A DNA stretch of 36,429 bases, from positions 1 to 36,429 of the forward strand of contig SMWE01000094.1 of NCBI GenBank assembly GCA_004357475.1, given 5' to 3'. The stretch is from Gammaproteobacteria bacterium. GTDB taxonomy: Bacteria; Pseudomonadota; Gammaproteobacteria; Steroidobacterales; Woeseiaceae. A model generated the notes under the pieces. It was not told the DNA's origin. It saw nothing but the letters and a program-made list of their open reading frames with translations, and did not search any database. A program made the position numbers and the translations under genes. Below, piece after piece: positions 17,039 through 27,200 of the stretch; the first letter of the stretch is position 1; every line of letters begins with the position of its first letter.

Positions 17039-17971
17039 TCAGGCTCCTTCCCCTGCTGCCGATGCCAGCGCATCCGGCGAATCGATGCAAGCCGATTGGA
17101 CTGAACGATCGATGCGCTTAACGAGACCGGTCAGGACCCTGCCCGGACCGCACTCAATAATCGAGGTCGCTCCATCAGCAATCAGGCGCTGCACAGTATC
17201 TACCCAGTGCACCGGGCTGGCGACCTGCCGCGTCAGGCGTTCGCGAATATCTCTCGCATCCGTATATGGCGTCGCATTGACGGCGTTGATGACGGTAATC
17301 AACGGAGCCTGAAATGCTGCCGCCTGCAGCGACACCGCCAGCGCCTCGCCGGCGGGAATCATCAGCGACGAATGTGACGGCACACTGACTGCAAGCATAA
17401 TGGCGCGCCGGGCGCCCGCTTCTTTTGCCAGTTCGATGACCCGTTCAATCGCGCTGCGATGACCGGCAACCACCACCTGGCCCGGCGAGTTAAAGTTCAC
17501 TGATTCGGCAACACCGGACGCTGACGCACTCTTGCAAACGTCGCGGACAGCCTGGTCGTCGAGCCCGAGAATAGCCGCCATCGCGCCCTCACCTGCCGCT
17601 ACGGCATTGTGCATCAGCTCTGCTCTGCGCTGCACCAGCTTTAGGGCATCCGGAAATTCGATCGCGCCGGCGCACACCAGCGCCGTGTACTCACCGAGAC
17701 TGTGCCCCGCCATGGCGGCAGGCGTGGCCCCGTCAAGCTGTTGCCACAACCGCCAGATCGAGACGCCGGCGGCCAGCATCGCTGGTTGCGTAACGGTGGT
17801 TTCATTCAGTTTTTCCAGCGGCCCGTTCTGCACCAGGTCCCACAGGTCGTAACCGAGACTGTTGCTGGCCTCGGCAAACGTATCCGTTACCTGCGGGTAG
17901 CGGGCGGCCAGCGCGGCCAGCATGCCCTGCGATTGCGATCCCTGCCCGGGAAATACCATTGCCAGTGTCAA
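17039..17971 (-). CDS. fabD: Malonyl-CoA:ACP transacylase
   Basis: MTLAMVFPGQGSQSQGMLAALA, AMAGHSLGEYTALVCAGAI, SVPSHSSLM. Confidence 0.95.
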   Translation of the reverse strand: MTLAMVFPGQGSQSQGMLAALAARYPQVTDTFAEASNSLGYDLWDLVQNGPLEKLNETTVTQPAMLAAGVSIWRLWQQLDGATPAAMAGHSLGEYTALVCAGAIEFPDALKLVQRRAELMHNAVAAGEGAMAAILGLDDQAVRDVCKSASASGVAESVNFNSPGQVVVAGHRSAIERVIELAKEAGARRAIMLAVSVPSHSSLMIPAGEALAVSLQAAAFQAPLITVINAVNATPYTDARDIRERLTRQVASPVHWVDTVQRLIADGATSIIECGPGRVLTGLVKRIDRSVQSACIDSPDALASAAGEGA

Positions 17972-18010
17972 GCTTGCTCCTCTCCATGCGCGGGGTCGAA
18001 CTGGCCGGCA

Positions 18011-18601
18011 TTATATAGAGGCCGGTGTCGGGACTCTACGCCAGAAAACGCAGGCGGACAGCGCGCCGCCGATGGCCCCGTACAGGTGCGCATTGACAAC
18101 GACCGCGCCACCGGCAGCAGCTTCGGAGCCGGGCAGCGGCCCGACAAGCTGTTCATACGCGAGCTTGGCCACAACCGCTGCACAGATAACCACCGACTCC
18201 GCGGGTAACGAGCGGAGCCCCCGGATGGCGCCTGCCAGCAACAAACCGTGCAGCAATCCAGACAGGCCGACATACCAGCGCAGGCCCTCATCCAGCCACC
18301 AGAACCCGGCATTCATGAGCGCGACGCTGATCGCGGTGACGAGTAACCATTGCCGCGTGCCGTAACGCCGCCCGACCAATAACCAGACAAGTACGAGGCC
18401 AGCCAGATTCAACACCAGATGCTGTATTCCGAGGTGTACGAAGTGTCCGCCGAGCAGGCGCCAGACCTCACCTCCAGCGATGGCTGGCCGGTCGTAGCGC
18501 AGCAGCTCCCTGGCAGCGTCGCCCCAGGCCGCTGCGACGACGCATGCAAGCGCAAGCGCGAACGGCACTTGCCAGTCAGGAAAACGTCGCGGAAACTGCA
18601 T
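18011..18601 (-). CDS. Rhombosortase-like rhomboid-family intramembrane protease
   Basis: Multi-TM protein with GGEVWRLLGGHFVHLGIQHLVLNLAGLVLVW and a GLSGLLHGLLLAGAI active-site segment (GLSG..HG, rhombosortase-type). Confidence 0.75.
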   Translation of the reverse strand: MQFPRRFPDWQVPFALALACVVAAAWGDAARELLRYDRPAIAGGEVWRLLGGHFVHLGIQHLVLNLAGLVLVWLLVGRRYGTRQWLLVTAISVALMNAGFWWLDEGLRWYVGLSGLLHGLLLAGAIRGLRSLPAESVVICAAVVAKLAYEQLVGPLPGSEAAAGGAVVVNAHLYGAIGGALSACVFWRRVPTPASI

Positions 18602-18612
18602 TGCTCTTTGAT

Positions 18613-18647
18613 TTGTGAACTTTGGATAACCCCATGTTTGTTATACT
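18613..18647 (+). promoter_or_regulatory. Candidate sigma70-type promoter for the gsp operon
   Basis: TATACT (18642-18647) as -10; weak -35-like sequence ACTTTG (18619-18624, 17-bp spacing), in the gap between divergent genes. Confidence 0.35.
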
Positions 18648-18690
18648 GACGTTTAATCAGATCTACAGTCAACGATGGCGGAGCCATACC

Positions 18691-19128
18691 GTGGGTAAAA
18701 CCTTAAAGATACATCAGGGCGGCTTCACGCTGATCGAGATCATGGTTGTGGTTATCATTCTCGGCATCCTGGCGGCCATCGTCGCGCCCAATGTCATTGG
18801 CCGGATTGATGACGCGCAGATAACCCGTGTGCAGCAGGACCTGAGGGGCATCGAGAGCGCGCTCAAATTCTATCGCCTCGACAACTTTGCCTACCCCAGC
18901 AGCGAGCAGGGCCTGCAGGCCCTGGTCACCAGGCCCGGCGATCCGAATATCCGCAACTGGAATGCCGGCGGCTACCTCGACCGGCTGCCAAAAGACCCCT
19001 GGGGCAAGCAGTATCTGTATTTGAATCCCGGGCAAAACGGTGAGATCGATATTTACACCTTCGGCCGGGATGGCCGCCCCGGCGGTGAAGGCATCGATGC
19101 CGACCGCGGTAACTGGGAACTCGAATAG
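18691..19128 (+). CDS. gspG: Type II secretion major pseudopilin GspG
   Basis: GGFTLIEIMVVVIILGILAAIVAPNVIGRIDDAQ, YPSSEQGLQALVTRPGD, YLDRLPKDPWGKQYLYLNPGQNGEIDIYTFGRDGRPGGEG. GTG at 18691 gives a normal-length leader; ORF opens at 18622. Confidence 0.95.
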   Translation: MGKTLKIHQGGFTLIEIMVVVIILGILAAIVAPNVIGRIDDAQITRVQQDLRGIESALKFYRLDNFAYPSSEQGLQALVTRPGDPNIRNWNAGGYLDRLPKDPWGKQYLYLNPGQNGEIDIYTFGRDGRPGGEGIDADRGNWELE

Positions 19129-19136
19129 TCGAGTGT

Positions 19137-19757
19137 ATGGCACACACGGCCAGCCATCGCAATAAATGTCAGTTTGCACGAATCGTCCCACTCGATTCAG
19201 CAATGCGGGCAAACTGGGGCTTTACGCTCATCGAGTTGCTGGTCGTCGCTGTCATTATCACCCTCATCAGCGCAGTTGCATTGTTATCGCTCGGCGTCCT
19301 TGGAGACGATCGCAATCTGCAGCGTGAGGTCCGCCGCCTGTCTTCCCTGATCGAACTGGCCAATGATGAGGCGGCGATCCAGGGTCGTGACTACGGACTG
19401 GAAATCATGCAGTCCGGCTATCGCTTTGTTGAATTCGATCCGTGGCTGAATCAGTGGTACGAAATGATAGGCGACGATTTTCTTCGCCCCCGCCAAATCG
19501 AAGAAGGGTTGGAATTCGAATTATTCATCGAGGATCACCGGGTATTGCTCGATGCGAATGCGGCCGAAACGGACCGGGAAGAAAATGAACGCGCCCTTAC
19601 CGACGACTATATTCCGCACATATTAATCATGTCGAGTGGTGACGTCTCGCCATTTGAATTGAGATTATCGCGGCCGAGCGACCGTGCGGCCGTCACGCTA
19701 ACGATGTCGCTGGCCGGAAAACTGGAGATCCAGGGCAATGATCAAGAACCGTTCTGA
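19137..19757 (+). CDS. gspH: Type II secretion minor pseudopilin GspH
   Basis: WGFTLIELLVVAVIITLISAVALLSLG prepilin motif; follows gspG. Confidence 0.85.
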   Translation: MAHTASHRNKCQFARIVPLDSAMRANWGFTLIELLVVAVIITLISAVALLSLGVLGDDRNLQREVRRLSSLIELANDEAAIQGRDYGLEIMQSGYRFVEFDPWLNQWYEMIGDDFLRPRQIEEGLEFELFIEDHRVLLDANAAETDREENERALTDDYIPHILIMSSGDVSPFELRLSRPSDRAAVTLTMSLAGKLEIQGNDQEPF

Positions 19758-20178
19758 TCGCACTGCCGGATTCACCCTGGTCGAGGTGATGGTGGCACTG
19801 GCTATCGCGGGTCTCTCACTTGCGGCGGTGGCCGCATCCATCAGTCAGATGGTTGACGCCGGGTATGCAATGCGGCAGCGCACGTACGCCAGCTGGATCG
19901 CGCAAAACAAAATTACTGAACTGCGGCTCGCAAACGTAGTGCCGGAGGTCAGCTCGACCAGCGGCGAGGTCGAATACGCCGCCCAGGAATGGGCATGGCG
20001 CGCGACCATTTCCGAAACCGGCGTGGAAAACCTTTTCCGCGTCGAGGTCGAGGTTTCGATTGCGGGTTCGGAGGATGTCATTCGAACGGTAACCGGCTTT
20101 ATTGGGGAACCCGGCGTACCGGGAGAGAGCAACCGGGCTTGGACGAGAAACACGCAGGCCGCCGGCGAAGAGCAGTGA
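19738..20178 (+). CDS. gspI: Type II secretion minor pseudopilin GspI
   Basis: AGFTLVEVMVALAIAGLSLAAVA; YASWIAQNKITELRL is GspI-like. Confidence 0.88.
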   Translation: MIKNRSDRTAGFTLVEVMVALAIAGLSLAAVAASISQMVDAGYAMRQRTYASWIAQNKITELRLANVVPEVSSTSGEVEYAAQEWAWRATISETGVENLFRVEVEVSIAGSEDVIRTVTGFIGEPGVPGESNRAWTRNTQAAGEEQ

Positions 20179-20795
20179 ACAGGCGAGCCCAACAGCTTCG
20201 CGCATTTACCCTGATCGAGGTGCTCGTGTCGCTCGCGATCTTTGCGATCCTGGCCGCGCTCGCCTATGGCGCACTCGGCCAGACCCTGGATGCCGCGGAA
20301 TTACTAAACAGCCGTATGGACAGGCTGCAGGCGATACAGCGGACGATGCGGCTTTTGAGCGAAGACTTGCTGCAGCTGTCGCCACGACCGATTCGCAATG
20401 AACTGGGCGAGGGCTACGGACCGGCGCTCGATACCGGTTTTCAGTCAGGATTCGCACTGGAGCTCACGCACGGTGGCTGGAGCAATCCAATCGTTTTGCC
20501 GCGGGGCACATTGCAGCGTTCCGCCTATCGCATCGAAGATGACGAATTGATTCGCTACCACTGGATGGTGCTGGACAGGACGCTGGCCAATGTACCGCTT
20601 AGTGTGGTCCTGCTCGACGGCGTGGAGTCTATCCTGTTCCGCTTTCTTCAGGCCAATGGCGAATGGACGGAGCAGTGGCCGCCGGGTAACCGGCCCGGAG
20701 TGCTGGGCGCACGCCAACGGCCGCGCGCGGCGGAAATCATTTTGACGCTGACCGGTGAAGGTCAAATCCGCCGGCTGCTGGAGATTGCGCCATGA
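20175..20795 (+). CDS. gspJ: Type II secretion minor pseudopilin GspJ
   Basis: GTG at 20175 in frame: VNRRAQQLRAFTLIEVLVSLAIFAILAALAYGALGQTLDAAE...QAIQRTMRLLSEDLLQLSPRPIR. Confidence 0.88.
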   Translation: MNRRAQQLRAFTLIEVLVSLAIFAILAALAYGALGQTLDAAELLNSRMDRLQAIQRTMRLLSEDLLQLSPRPIRNELGEGYGPALDTGFQSGFALELTHGGWSNPIVLPRGTLQRSAYRIEDDELIRYHWMVLDRTLANVPLSVVLLDGVESILFRFLQANGEWTEQWPPGNRPGVLGARQRPRAAEIILTLTGEGQIRRLLEIAP

Positions 20796-21715
20796 GAAAG
20801 CAGCGCAAAGACCGCGGCGTTGCCTTGATCACTGCCATGCTGATCACGGCACTGGCAACCATGGTCGCGGCTAATCTTGCCTGGGACAACGCCCTTGATG
20901 TGCGGCGAACCATGGTACTGCTGAACCGGGACCAGGCACTCCAGGTCGCCCTGGGCGCCGAAAGCTGGGTTATCAGCATCCTTCGCCAGGATCTTGAAGA
21001 CAGTCAGACAGATCACCTGGGCGAGATCTGGGCGAGCGAATTACCCGGGCTGCCGATCGAGGGTGGCGAGGTATTTGGCGCCGTAACCGATCTGCAGGGA
21101 CGGTTCAACATCAACAACCTGATCGATGAGAATGGCGTGGTGGATGAGGAATCCCTGCAGCAATTCCGCAGGTTGCTGCTGGCAATCGGGCTTGACCCGC
21201 GTTTCGCCGGGATCGCTGCCGATTGGCTCGACAGTGACAGTGACGCTTTATTTCCTGATGGTGCGGAGGACTCGATCTATACGGGCATGATTCCGCCCTA
21301 CCGCACTGCCAACCAGAGCCTGAGCAGTGTCAGTGAACTTGCCGCACTGGACGGCATGGACAAACTGACATTCAATGCGCTCAAGCCTCATATTACGGCC
21401 CTGCCCGGCCGCACGAAAATAAATGTCAACACGGCGACGGCCGCGGTGCTGCAATCACTGGACGAGAACATGACCCTCGCCGATGTTGAAAACCTGATTG
21501 CCGAACGCGAGTCCGGCGGATTTACAGAAATTCAAAACTCGTTCTCGTCACTCGTTACACCGGACGTGATCAATAAACTCGAAGACTCAACGCAGTATTT
21601 TCAATTGAAGGTCGTGGTGCGGATTGATACGGTTCGCTTCACGTTAAACAGCGTATTGCAACGGGGGCCGCGCGGCGACGTTACGCCGATCCTCCGCAGC
21701 CTGGGAACCCTCTGA
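20792..21715 (+). CDS. gspK: Type II secretion minor pseudopilin GspK
   Basis: RGVALITAMLITALATMVAANLAWDN; DLQGRFNINNLI; KINVNTATAAVLQSLDENMTLADVENLIAERESGGF. Confidence 0.92.
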   Translation: MRKQRKDRGVALITAMLITALATMVAANLAWDNALDVRRTMVLLNRDQALQVALGAESWVISILRQDLEDSQTDHLGEIWASELPGLPIEGGEVFGAVTDLQGRFNINNLIDENGVVDEESLQQFRRLLLAIGLDPRFAGIAADWLDSDSDALFPDGAEDSIYTGMIPPYRTANQSLSSVSELAALDGMDKLTFNALKPHITALPGRTKINVNTATAAVLQSLDENMTLADVENLIAERESGGFTEIQNSFSSLVTPDVINKLEDSTQYFQLKVVVRIDTVRFTLNSVLQRGPRGDVTPILRSLGTL

Positions 21716-21717
21716 GT

Positions 21718-22992
21718 ATGTCCGAATACCTGGTTATCCGGCTTCGCGAGCACGCGAACCAGCAGGCGCACTGGATCGCGGCAGATTCAAGCGGCGCAAC
21801 GCAGGGTCCTCCGGTGTCTGGAGCGCTGAGTGAGGCGAAGGCGGATATCGGCGATCGCGAAGTCATCGTGCTCGTGCCCAGTGCGGAAGTACTGACCACG
21901 AGTGTCGACATTCCGCTCAGGGCCGGCGCCAAATTGCAGGCTGCCCTGCCCTATGCACTGGAAGAATATCTCGCGGACGACATCGATAAACTCCATTTTG
22001 CTGCGGGCCCGCGACGCGCCAGCGGCAAAACGCCCGTCAGCGTCGTTAGTCACGAACAACTGGCGGAATGGATCAACCTGCTTGCCGGGGCAGATATTCA
22101 TGCGTCATCGATCATTGCGGACAGCTACGGTCTGGCACGCATACCGGGAACGATCAGCATGCTGGTTGCCGGGGACCAGGTTTTCATCAACGACGGCGGC
22201 GACATTGAACTTGTCATGCAGGACATGAGCCCAGGCGATGCACTGGCGGCGATCGGTGCCCTGGATCAAGGTGCCGGGAGCGAAAATGACAAGGCAGCAG
22301 ATGCGACACCGCTGCCGCGTCACGTACTCGTCTATTGCACAGCGGAAGATGAAGAGCGGTATCAGCAGGACTGGATTGCAATACGCCAGCAACTGGACAG
22401 CGTAGACGTCAAGCTTCTCGCGGACGGCATCATGCCCAGACTCGCGGTGACAGTCGCTACCGGTGCCGGCATCAACCTTTTGCAGGGTGCTTACGGGGCG
22501 CAAAAGGAATACGGAGGTCTGTTCAAACCGTGGAAGGTCGCAGCGATTCTGCTCCTTGTCTTCGGTGTCATCGGTATCACCGCAAAAGCCACGGACTACT
22601 ACCTCCTGCTGCGGCAGGAAACGCAATTGCGGCAACTATTCAACACCGAGTATCAGCAGATATTGCCGGGCGTCCCTGAAACGAACGATCCTGCCCGCGT
22701 CGTCGAATCCCTCAGGCGCCGCACCGGCACCACCCGTTCGGCGCCGGTGTTCCTGCAAACGATGGAACAACTGAGCCGCGCAATGCAGCAGAACCGGGAA
22801 GCACAGATCGTGGCCATCAGCTATCGCGCCGGCGTCGTCGACGTCCGGGTGACGGCACCGAATGTTGCGATGCTCGATAGTATTCAAAGGGCCGTCGGCC
22901 AAAACGGTCAATTCCGGGCGACTATTCAGTCCACTGATCAGGACGGCGAAAAGGTTAACAGCCGCATCCAGATAAAGGAGATCGGTCGATGA
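21718..22992 (+). CDS. gspL: Type II secretion protein GspL
   Basis: VLVPSAEVLTTSVDIPLRAGAKLQAALPYALEEYLADDIDKLHFA; INLLQGAYG; one TM then periplasmic domain; between gspK and gspM. Confidence 0.9.
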   Translation: MSEYLVIRLREHANQQAHWIAADSSGATQGPPVSGALSEAKADIGDREVIVLVPSAEVLTTSVDIPLRAGAKLQAALPYALEEYLADDIDKLHFAAGPRRASGKTPVSVVSHEQLAEWINLLAGADIHASSIIADSYGLARIPGTISMLVAGDQVFINDGGDIELVMQDMSPGDALAAIGALDQGAGSENDKAADATPLPRHVLVYCTAEDEERYQQDWIAIRQQLDSVDVKLLADGIMPRLAVTVATGAGINLLQGAYGAQKEYGGLFKPWKVAAILLLVFGVIGITAKATDYYLLLRQETQLRQLFNTEYQQILPGVPETNDPARVVESLRRRTGTTRSAPVFLQTMEQLSRAMQQNREAQIVAISYRAGVVDVRVTAPNVAMLDSIQRAVGQNGQFRATIQSTDQDGEKVNSRIQIKEIGR

Positions 22993-23474
22993 GGCGCTGG
23001 TTCGATTCACTGGAAGAGCGTGAAAAAATCCTGGTGCTGACAGCCGCGGTGTTTATCGTATGCGTAGCCTTCTGGTTTGGCGTCTGGACGCCGCTCGATA
23101 GTGGTCAGAAATCTGCCGCCGCCAGGGTTGAGGTCTGGAAGGTCTCGCTGGCTGCATTGCGGCCGTTAAAAGGCCAGATTCAGGGCTCCGCAAGCGGCCA
23201 GTCGATTCAGGCAGGTCAGGACCAGTCACTGGTCGTCATTATCGACAGCACGCTGCGGCAGCGAGGCCTGTACGAATCCCTGCAAAGAAGTCAGCCTACG
23301 CCGGCCGGCAACGGCATTCGGGTTGAATTCGAAAGCGCGGCATTTGACGACATGATGCTGTGGCTCGGCGATGTGAACCGCCAATATGGATTGCTGGTTC
23401 AGTCCGGCAGCTTCTCACTTGCCGCCGGTGATAACCCCGGCCGAGTCAATTCGACCTTGACCCTGGAACGCTGA
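22989..23474 (+). CDS. gspM: Type II secretion protein GspM
   Basis: Short protein with N-terminal TM (WFDSLEEREKILVLTAAVFIVCVAFWFGVWTPL) overlapping the gspL end. Confidence 0.85.
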   Translation: MRRWFDSLEEREKILVLTAAVFIVCVAFWFGVWTPLDSGQKSAAARVEVWKVSLAALRPLKGQIQGSASGQSIQAGQDQSLVVIIDSTLRQRGLYESLQRSQPTPAGNGIRVEFESAAFDDMMLWLGDVNRQYGLLVQSGSFSLAAGDNPGRVNSTLTLER

Positions 23475-23479
23475 CGGGC

Positions 23480-24208
23480 ATGAAACGCCTGGTCCTCCTC
23501 GGCATCCTGATATTTTTGGGCGTAATGCTCGCAACCTTTCCAGCACGAGTCGCCTACCAGTGGTTTGCACCGGCAGAGGTCCGGCTAAGTGGCATCACCG
23601 GTTCGGTCTGGAACGGCAGCGCAGCCGAAGGAATTGCCGGAGGCGCTTACGTACGAAACATAAGCTGGCATTTCAAACCAATGTCGTTGCTGTCCGGAAA
23701 ACTCAGCTTTAAGACCAGTAGCAATCCTGTGTCCGGCTCGATCAATACAGAGCTTGCAGTAAGCCCTGGCGGAAATCTGACGCTGTCCGGTTTATCTGGC
23801 AATGTGCCGCTGGATCTGGTGCATCCGGCATTTCAGCAAAGTGGCATTCGCGGCGATCTTGTGCTGCAGTTCGAGACGATCGTGATCAGCGATGGTATCC
23901 CGATCGCTGCACAGGGCTCGGTGATCGTCACCGATTTTTTCGTACCAGCTTTGTCATCGTCAAGAATAGGAGATTTCCGGGCCGATTTTCAGACGATCGA
24001 TGGCGAAATAATCGGCAGGGTCGAGGATTTGTCCGGAGTGCTCGATGTGAGCGGCACAATAAATTTGCATCAGGACGGGCTGTATTCGTTTATCGGCCTG
24101 GTCGCGCCGACGCCTGCCACGCCACCATCGATTTTGAATCAGCTTCGCTTCCTCGGATCAGCGAATGAGCGCGGACAGCACGAGTTTCGCTTCGAAGGGG
24201 AACTCTAA
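23480..24208 (+). CDS. gspN: Type II secretion protein GspN
   Basis: VAYQWFAPAEVRLSGITGSVWNGSAAEGIAGGAYVRNISWHFKPMSLLSGKLSFK is GspN-like; last gene of the operon. Confidence 0.85.
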   Translation: MKRLVLLGILIFLGVMLATFPARVAYQWFAPAEVRLSGITGSVWNGSAAEGIAGGAYVRNISWHFKPMSLLSGKLSFKTSSNPVSGSINTELAVSPGGNLTLSGLSGNVPLDLVHPAFQQSGIRGDLVLQFETIVISDGIPIAAQGSVIVTDFFVPALSSSRIGDFRADFQTIDGEIIGRVEDLSGVLDVSGTINLHQDGLYSFIGLVAPTPATPPSILNQLRFLGSANERGQHEFRFEGEL

Positions 24209-27200
24209 ACCTCACAAAATTTCTGCAACAAAGGGAAATACAGCGCAGTGCGCACCGGCGCATCGGTCAAATTAGCGTAAAGGGCCGCATACAGATCGAG
24301 CTGCGGTTTGTAACGGTCTGCTTCCTGCTGAAGGAATCCCTCGAGGTCACCGCCCTCGTGGGTACTGGTCTTGTAGTCGACAATCCAGTGAACACCTTCA
24401 TCGTCGATGCGAATCCGGTCGATAATGACCGACCGGACCTGTCCATCGATGACGCCGCTCACCGCCAATTCTGTCCTGCCATCACCGAACAGTAGCCACC
24501 GGCCCCGGGCATCGGCCGAGATTTTCTCAAGTGCAATCGCAGCACGATCGCACACTGCTTCGATTTCGTCTTCTCTCACCCCCAGTGCGCGCGCCCACCG
24601 CCGGCTTGTCCGCCGCAACCTGTCCTGATCGTCAATGTCGGCGATGCCATCTGACATTCTTTGTAACCAGCGATGCACGATGGTCCCCGCATGTCGTGCA
24701 GCCGCACCAACCCAGTGATATTCAACTTGCGACTCGTTGCCCGTTGCAGACTGATCGGGCCGGTCCCCGCATCTCGGCAATGGCGGTGCGTCAGACGGGG
24801 GTTCTACCCGCAGCCGGCGCAATACAGGAGCGACCAGCTGCGGTTCATCGTCGGCGCAGGAAGCGGCGCTTTCGGCGATGCCCGATTCTGCAAATGCCCG
24901 TGCAACGACCGGCTCGATCGCGGGCCAGAGGCGATGTAACAGGCTTCTGCCCTCTGGCGACCGGTACGACTGGCCGTCCGCTGTCAGGCCAACGTTGCCG
25001 ATCAGCTGCAGACTCTTAACCGCACGCGTGCAGGCGACATAGAGCAGGCGGTCGAGTTCGAGCCGCTCCTTGTCTCTCTGCGTGGTCTCGATGAACTGGT
25101 GCAGCGGGTCATTTTCGACCTCGCTGCGGGGCCCGACCGTACTGATAATCATTTCGCTGCGGCCATCGCTGCCGGTATTGATCAGCCAGCTCAATACCGC
25201 TTTGTCACTGATTCTTGCCGCTCTGCCGAGACCATGCAGCACAACGTGGTCGAACTGAAGTCCCTTGGCCTTATGCATGGTCATGATTTGCAGACGGCAG
25301 TCAGGATCGGGCTTGCTCGATACCCGCTCCCGGTCCAGCATACGCTCGAGATCGTTAACGTCAGCCAGCGAACCGGCAGACTCGATGTTCCCGATTACGT
25401 CCAGGAAACGATACACATGGTCGAGCTGCTCGGCGTCTCGCAACATTGCCGGACCACCCAGGGCGAACCAGGCCAGCTCGACACGATCACGCAAAGTTTC
25501 AGTGGCGCTGCCTCGCGTGGCAGCAACCATCCTTTCGCGGAATTTTGTCAGCCGGTCAACGGCGTCGACGGACAGGCTCGCCATTCGACTGGCATCATCA
25601 AGCAGCTCAAAGACAGTGCTGCTTGCGTCATTTTTGACCATGCAGTGAATATCGCACCAGGTCAGCCCCACCCATGGGCCGCGCAGCAGGGCCAGCCAGG
25701 CAAGCCGGTCTGACTCATGGCAAAGCGCCCTGGTCAGCGCAAGGAGGTCGATGATCTCCGGCAGATCTGTCAACTTGTCGATATCAAGAGCCTGGTACGG
25801 AATGGCCGCAAGCCGCAATTCGTGAGTGAGTGCCGGCAAAATTGTTCTGCTGCGAACCAGGACAGCTAGGTCCTCGCCCGGGTGTTCCTGCAGGCACTTC
25901 CTGATGACCCCAAGCGTGTATCGGGCCTCCTCGTCGGGACTGGCGTCAAACAACGGATGCATTCGATACTCGCCGGAATTTGCGTGTTCCTCGACTGGCA
26001 CTGATTCAGAGTAGGAGATTGCACCGCTGGACGCATCGTCCTGCAAGGGCAGAATCTGGCTGAATATTGTGTTGAACCAATGCACAAGATGCTCGCCGGA
26101 GCGAAAATTTCTCCGCAGCACCAGTGAATCGAGTTTGACGCCACCGATGCCGTTAAGTCGCGCCAGCAAAAACTGTCCGACCTCGGCATCACGAAACCGG
26201 TAAATGGATTGCATGGGATCGCCGACGCAGAACAAGGTGCGGCCGTCCCCCGGCGACCATCCCGCCGTCAGTTTTTTCAGCAACCCGTATTGACTGAGTG
26301 ATGTGTCCTGCATTTCGTCAACCAGCAGGTGCCTGAGCTGATAGTCGAGCATTAACGCGATTTCTCCCGGTTGGTCGAGCGGCCCAAGCGCATGGTTCGC
26401 AGCCAGCGCTACCTGAATATGATCACTGACGCCCCGCTCGCTGAACAGGCGTTGCAACTCCGCCACCGCCAGTGGCAATAATTTGAGCAATGCCAGCAAC
26501 ACGTCCCATTGTTCGTCAACATATCGTGGCTCCGGCAAGCTGCGAATGCGCAACAGGTTTTCATGCAGATCCGGCACCTCGCGCAGCTGATCGACCAGCG
26601 CGTACAGGGATTTCTTCTGCCCTTTATCACCCGCCGGGAAGCCGTCGTTCTTGTTGATACTCTGTCGCCAGTCGCCGCCTTTTGTCAGCAGGAGTCCGGA
26701 GATTGCCTGCCAGGCAACGCGATCGCCCGCAGCACTGCCCGGCAATTTGCTGTCGCCGGCCAACTCACACAGCGGATGCTCCGGTTTGTCACTTTTATGC
26801 AGATTCTCGATGGCATAACTGATCAGGGCGAGAAGTTCAGTCGCACGGCCTTCCGGGAATAGTCTGCACAGGCGGCTTAGTTGCTGCACGACGATGTTCT
26901 CGATATTTTTTTCGAGTTGCTTGCGTGCCGCAATGGCGTTCTGTGGATCAGACAGGCCGCTACCGGTCATCGCCAGCCATTGATCCCGGTAAGCGAGCAT
27001 TCGCGAGATGTGTGAGATATAGAGGCCCGTGTGATTGTCCAGGTGAACCAGCACGCGTTCAACGGACTCTCCGGGTGCACCTGCTGCGTCGAGGCTGTCA
27101 AACGTTGCGGCTGCAGCGGCGCGGTACATGGCACTCATCTCCGCGCCGGTCAGCGTGGCGCCGATCCCCCCGAGCCCGGAGCTAAGCGGCTGTGACCTGG

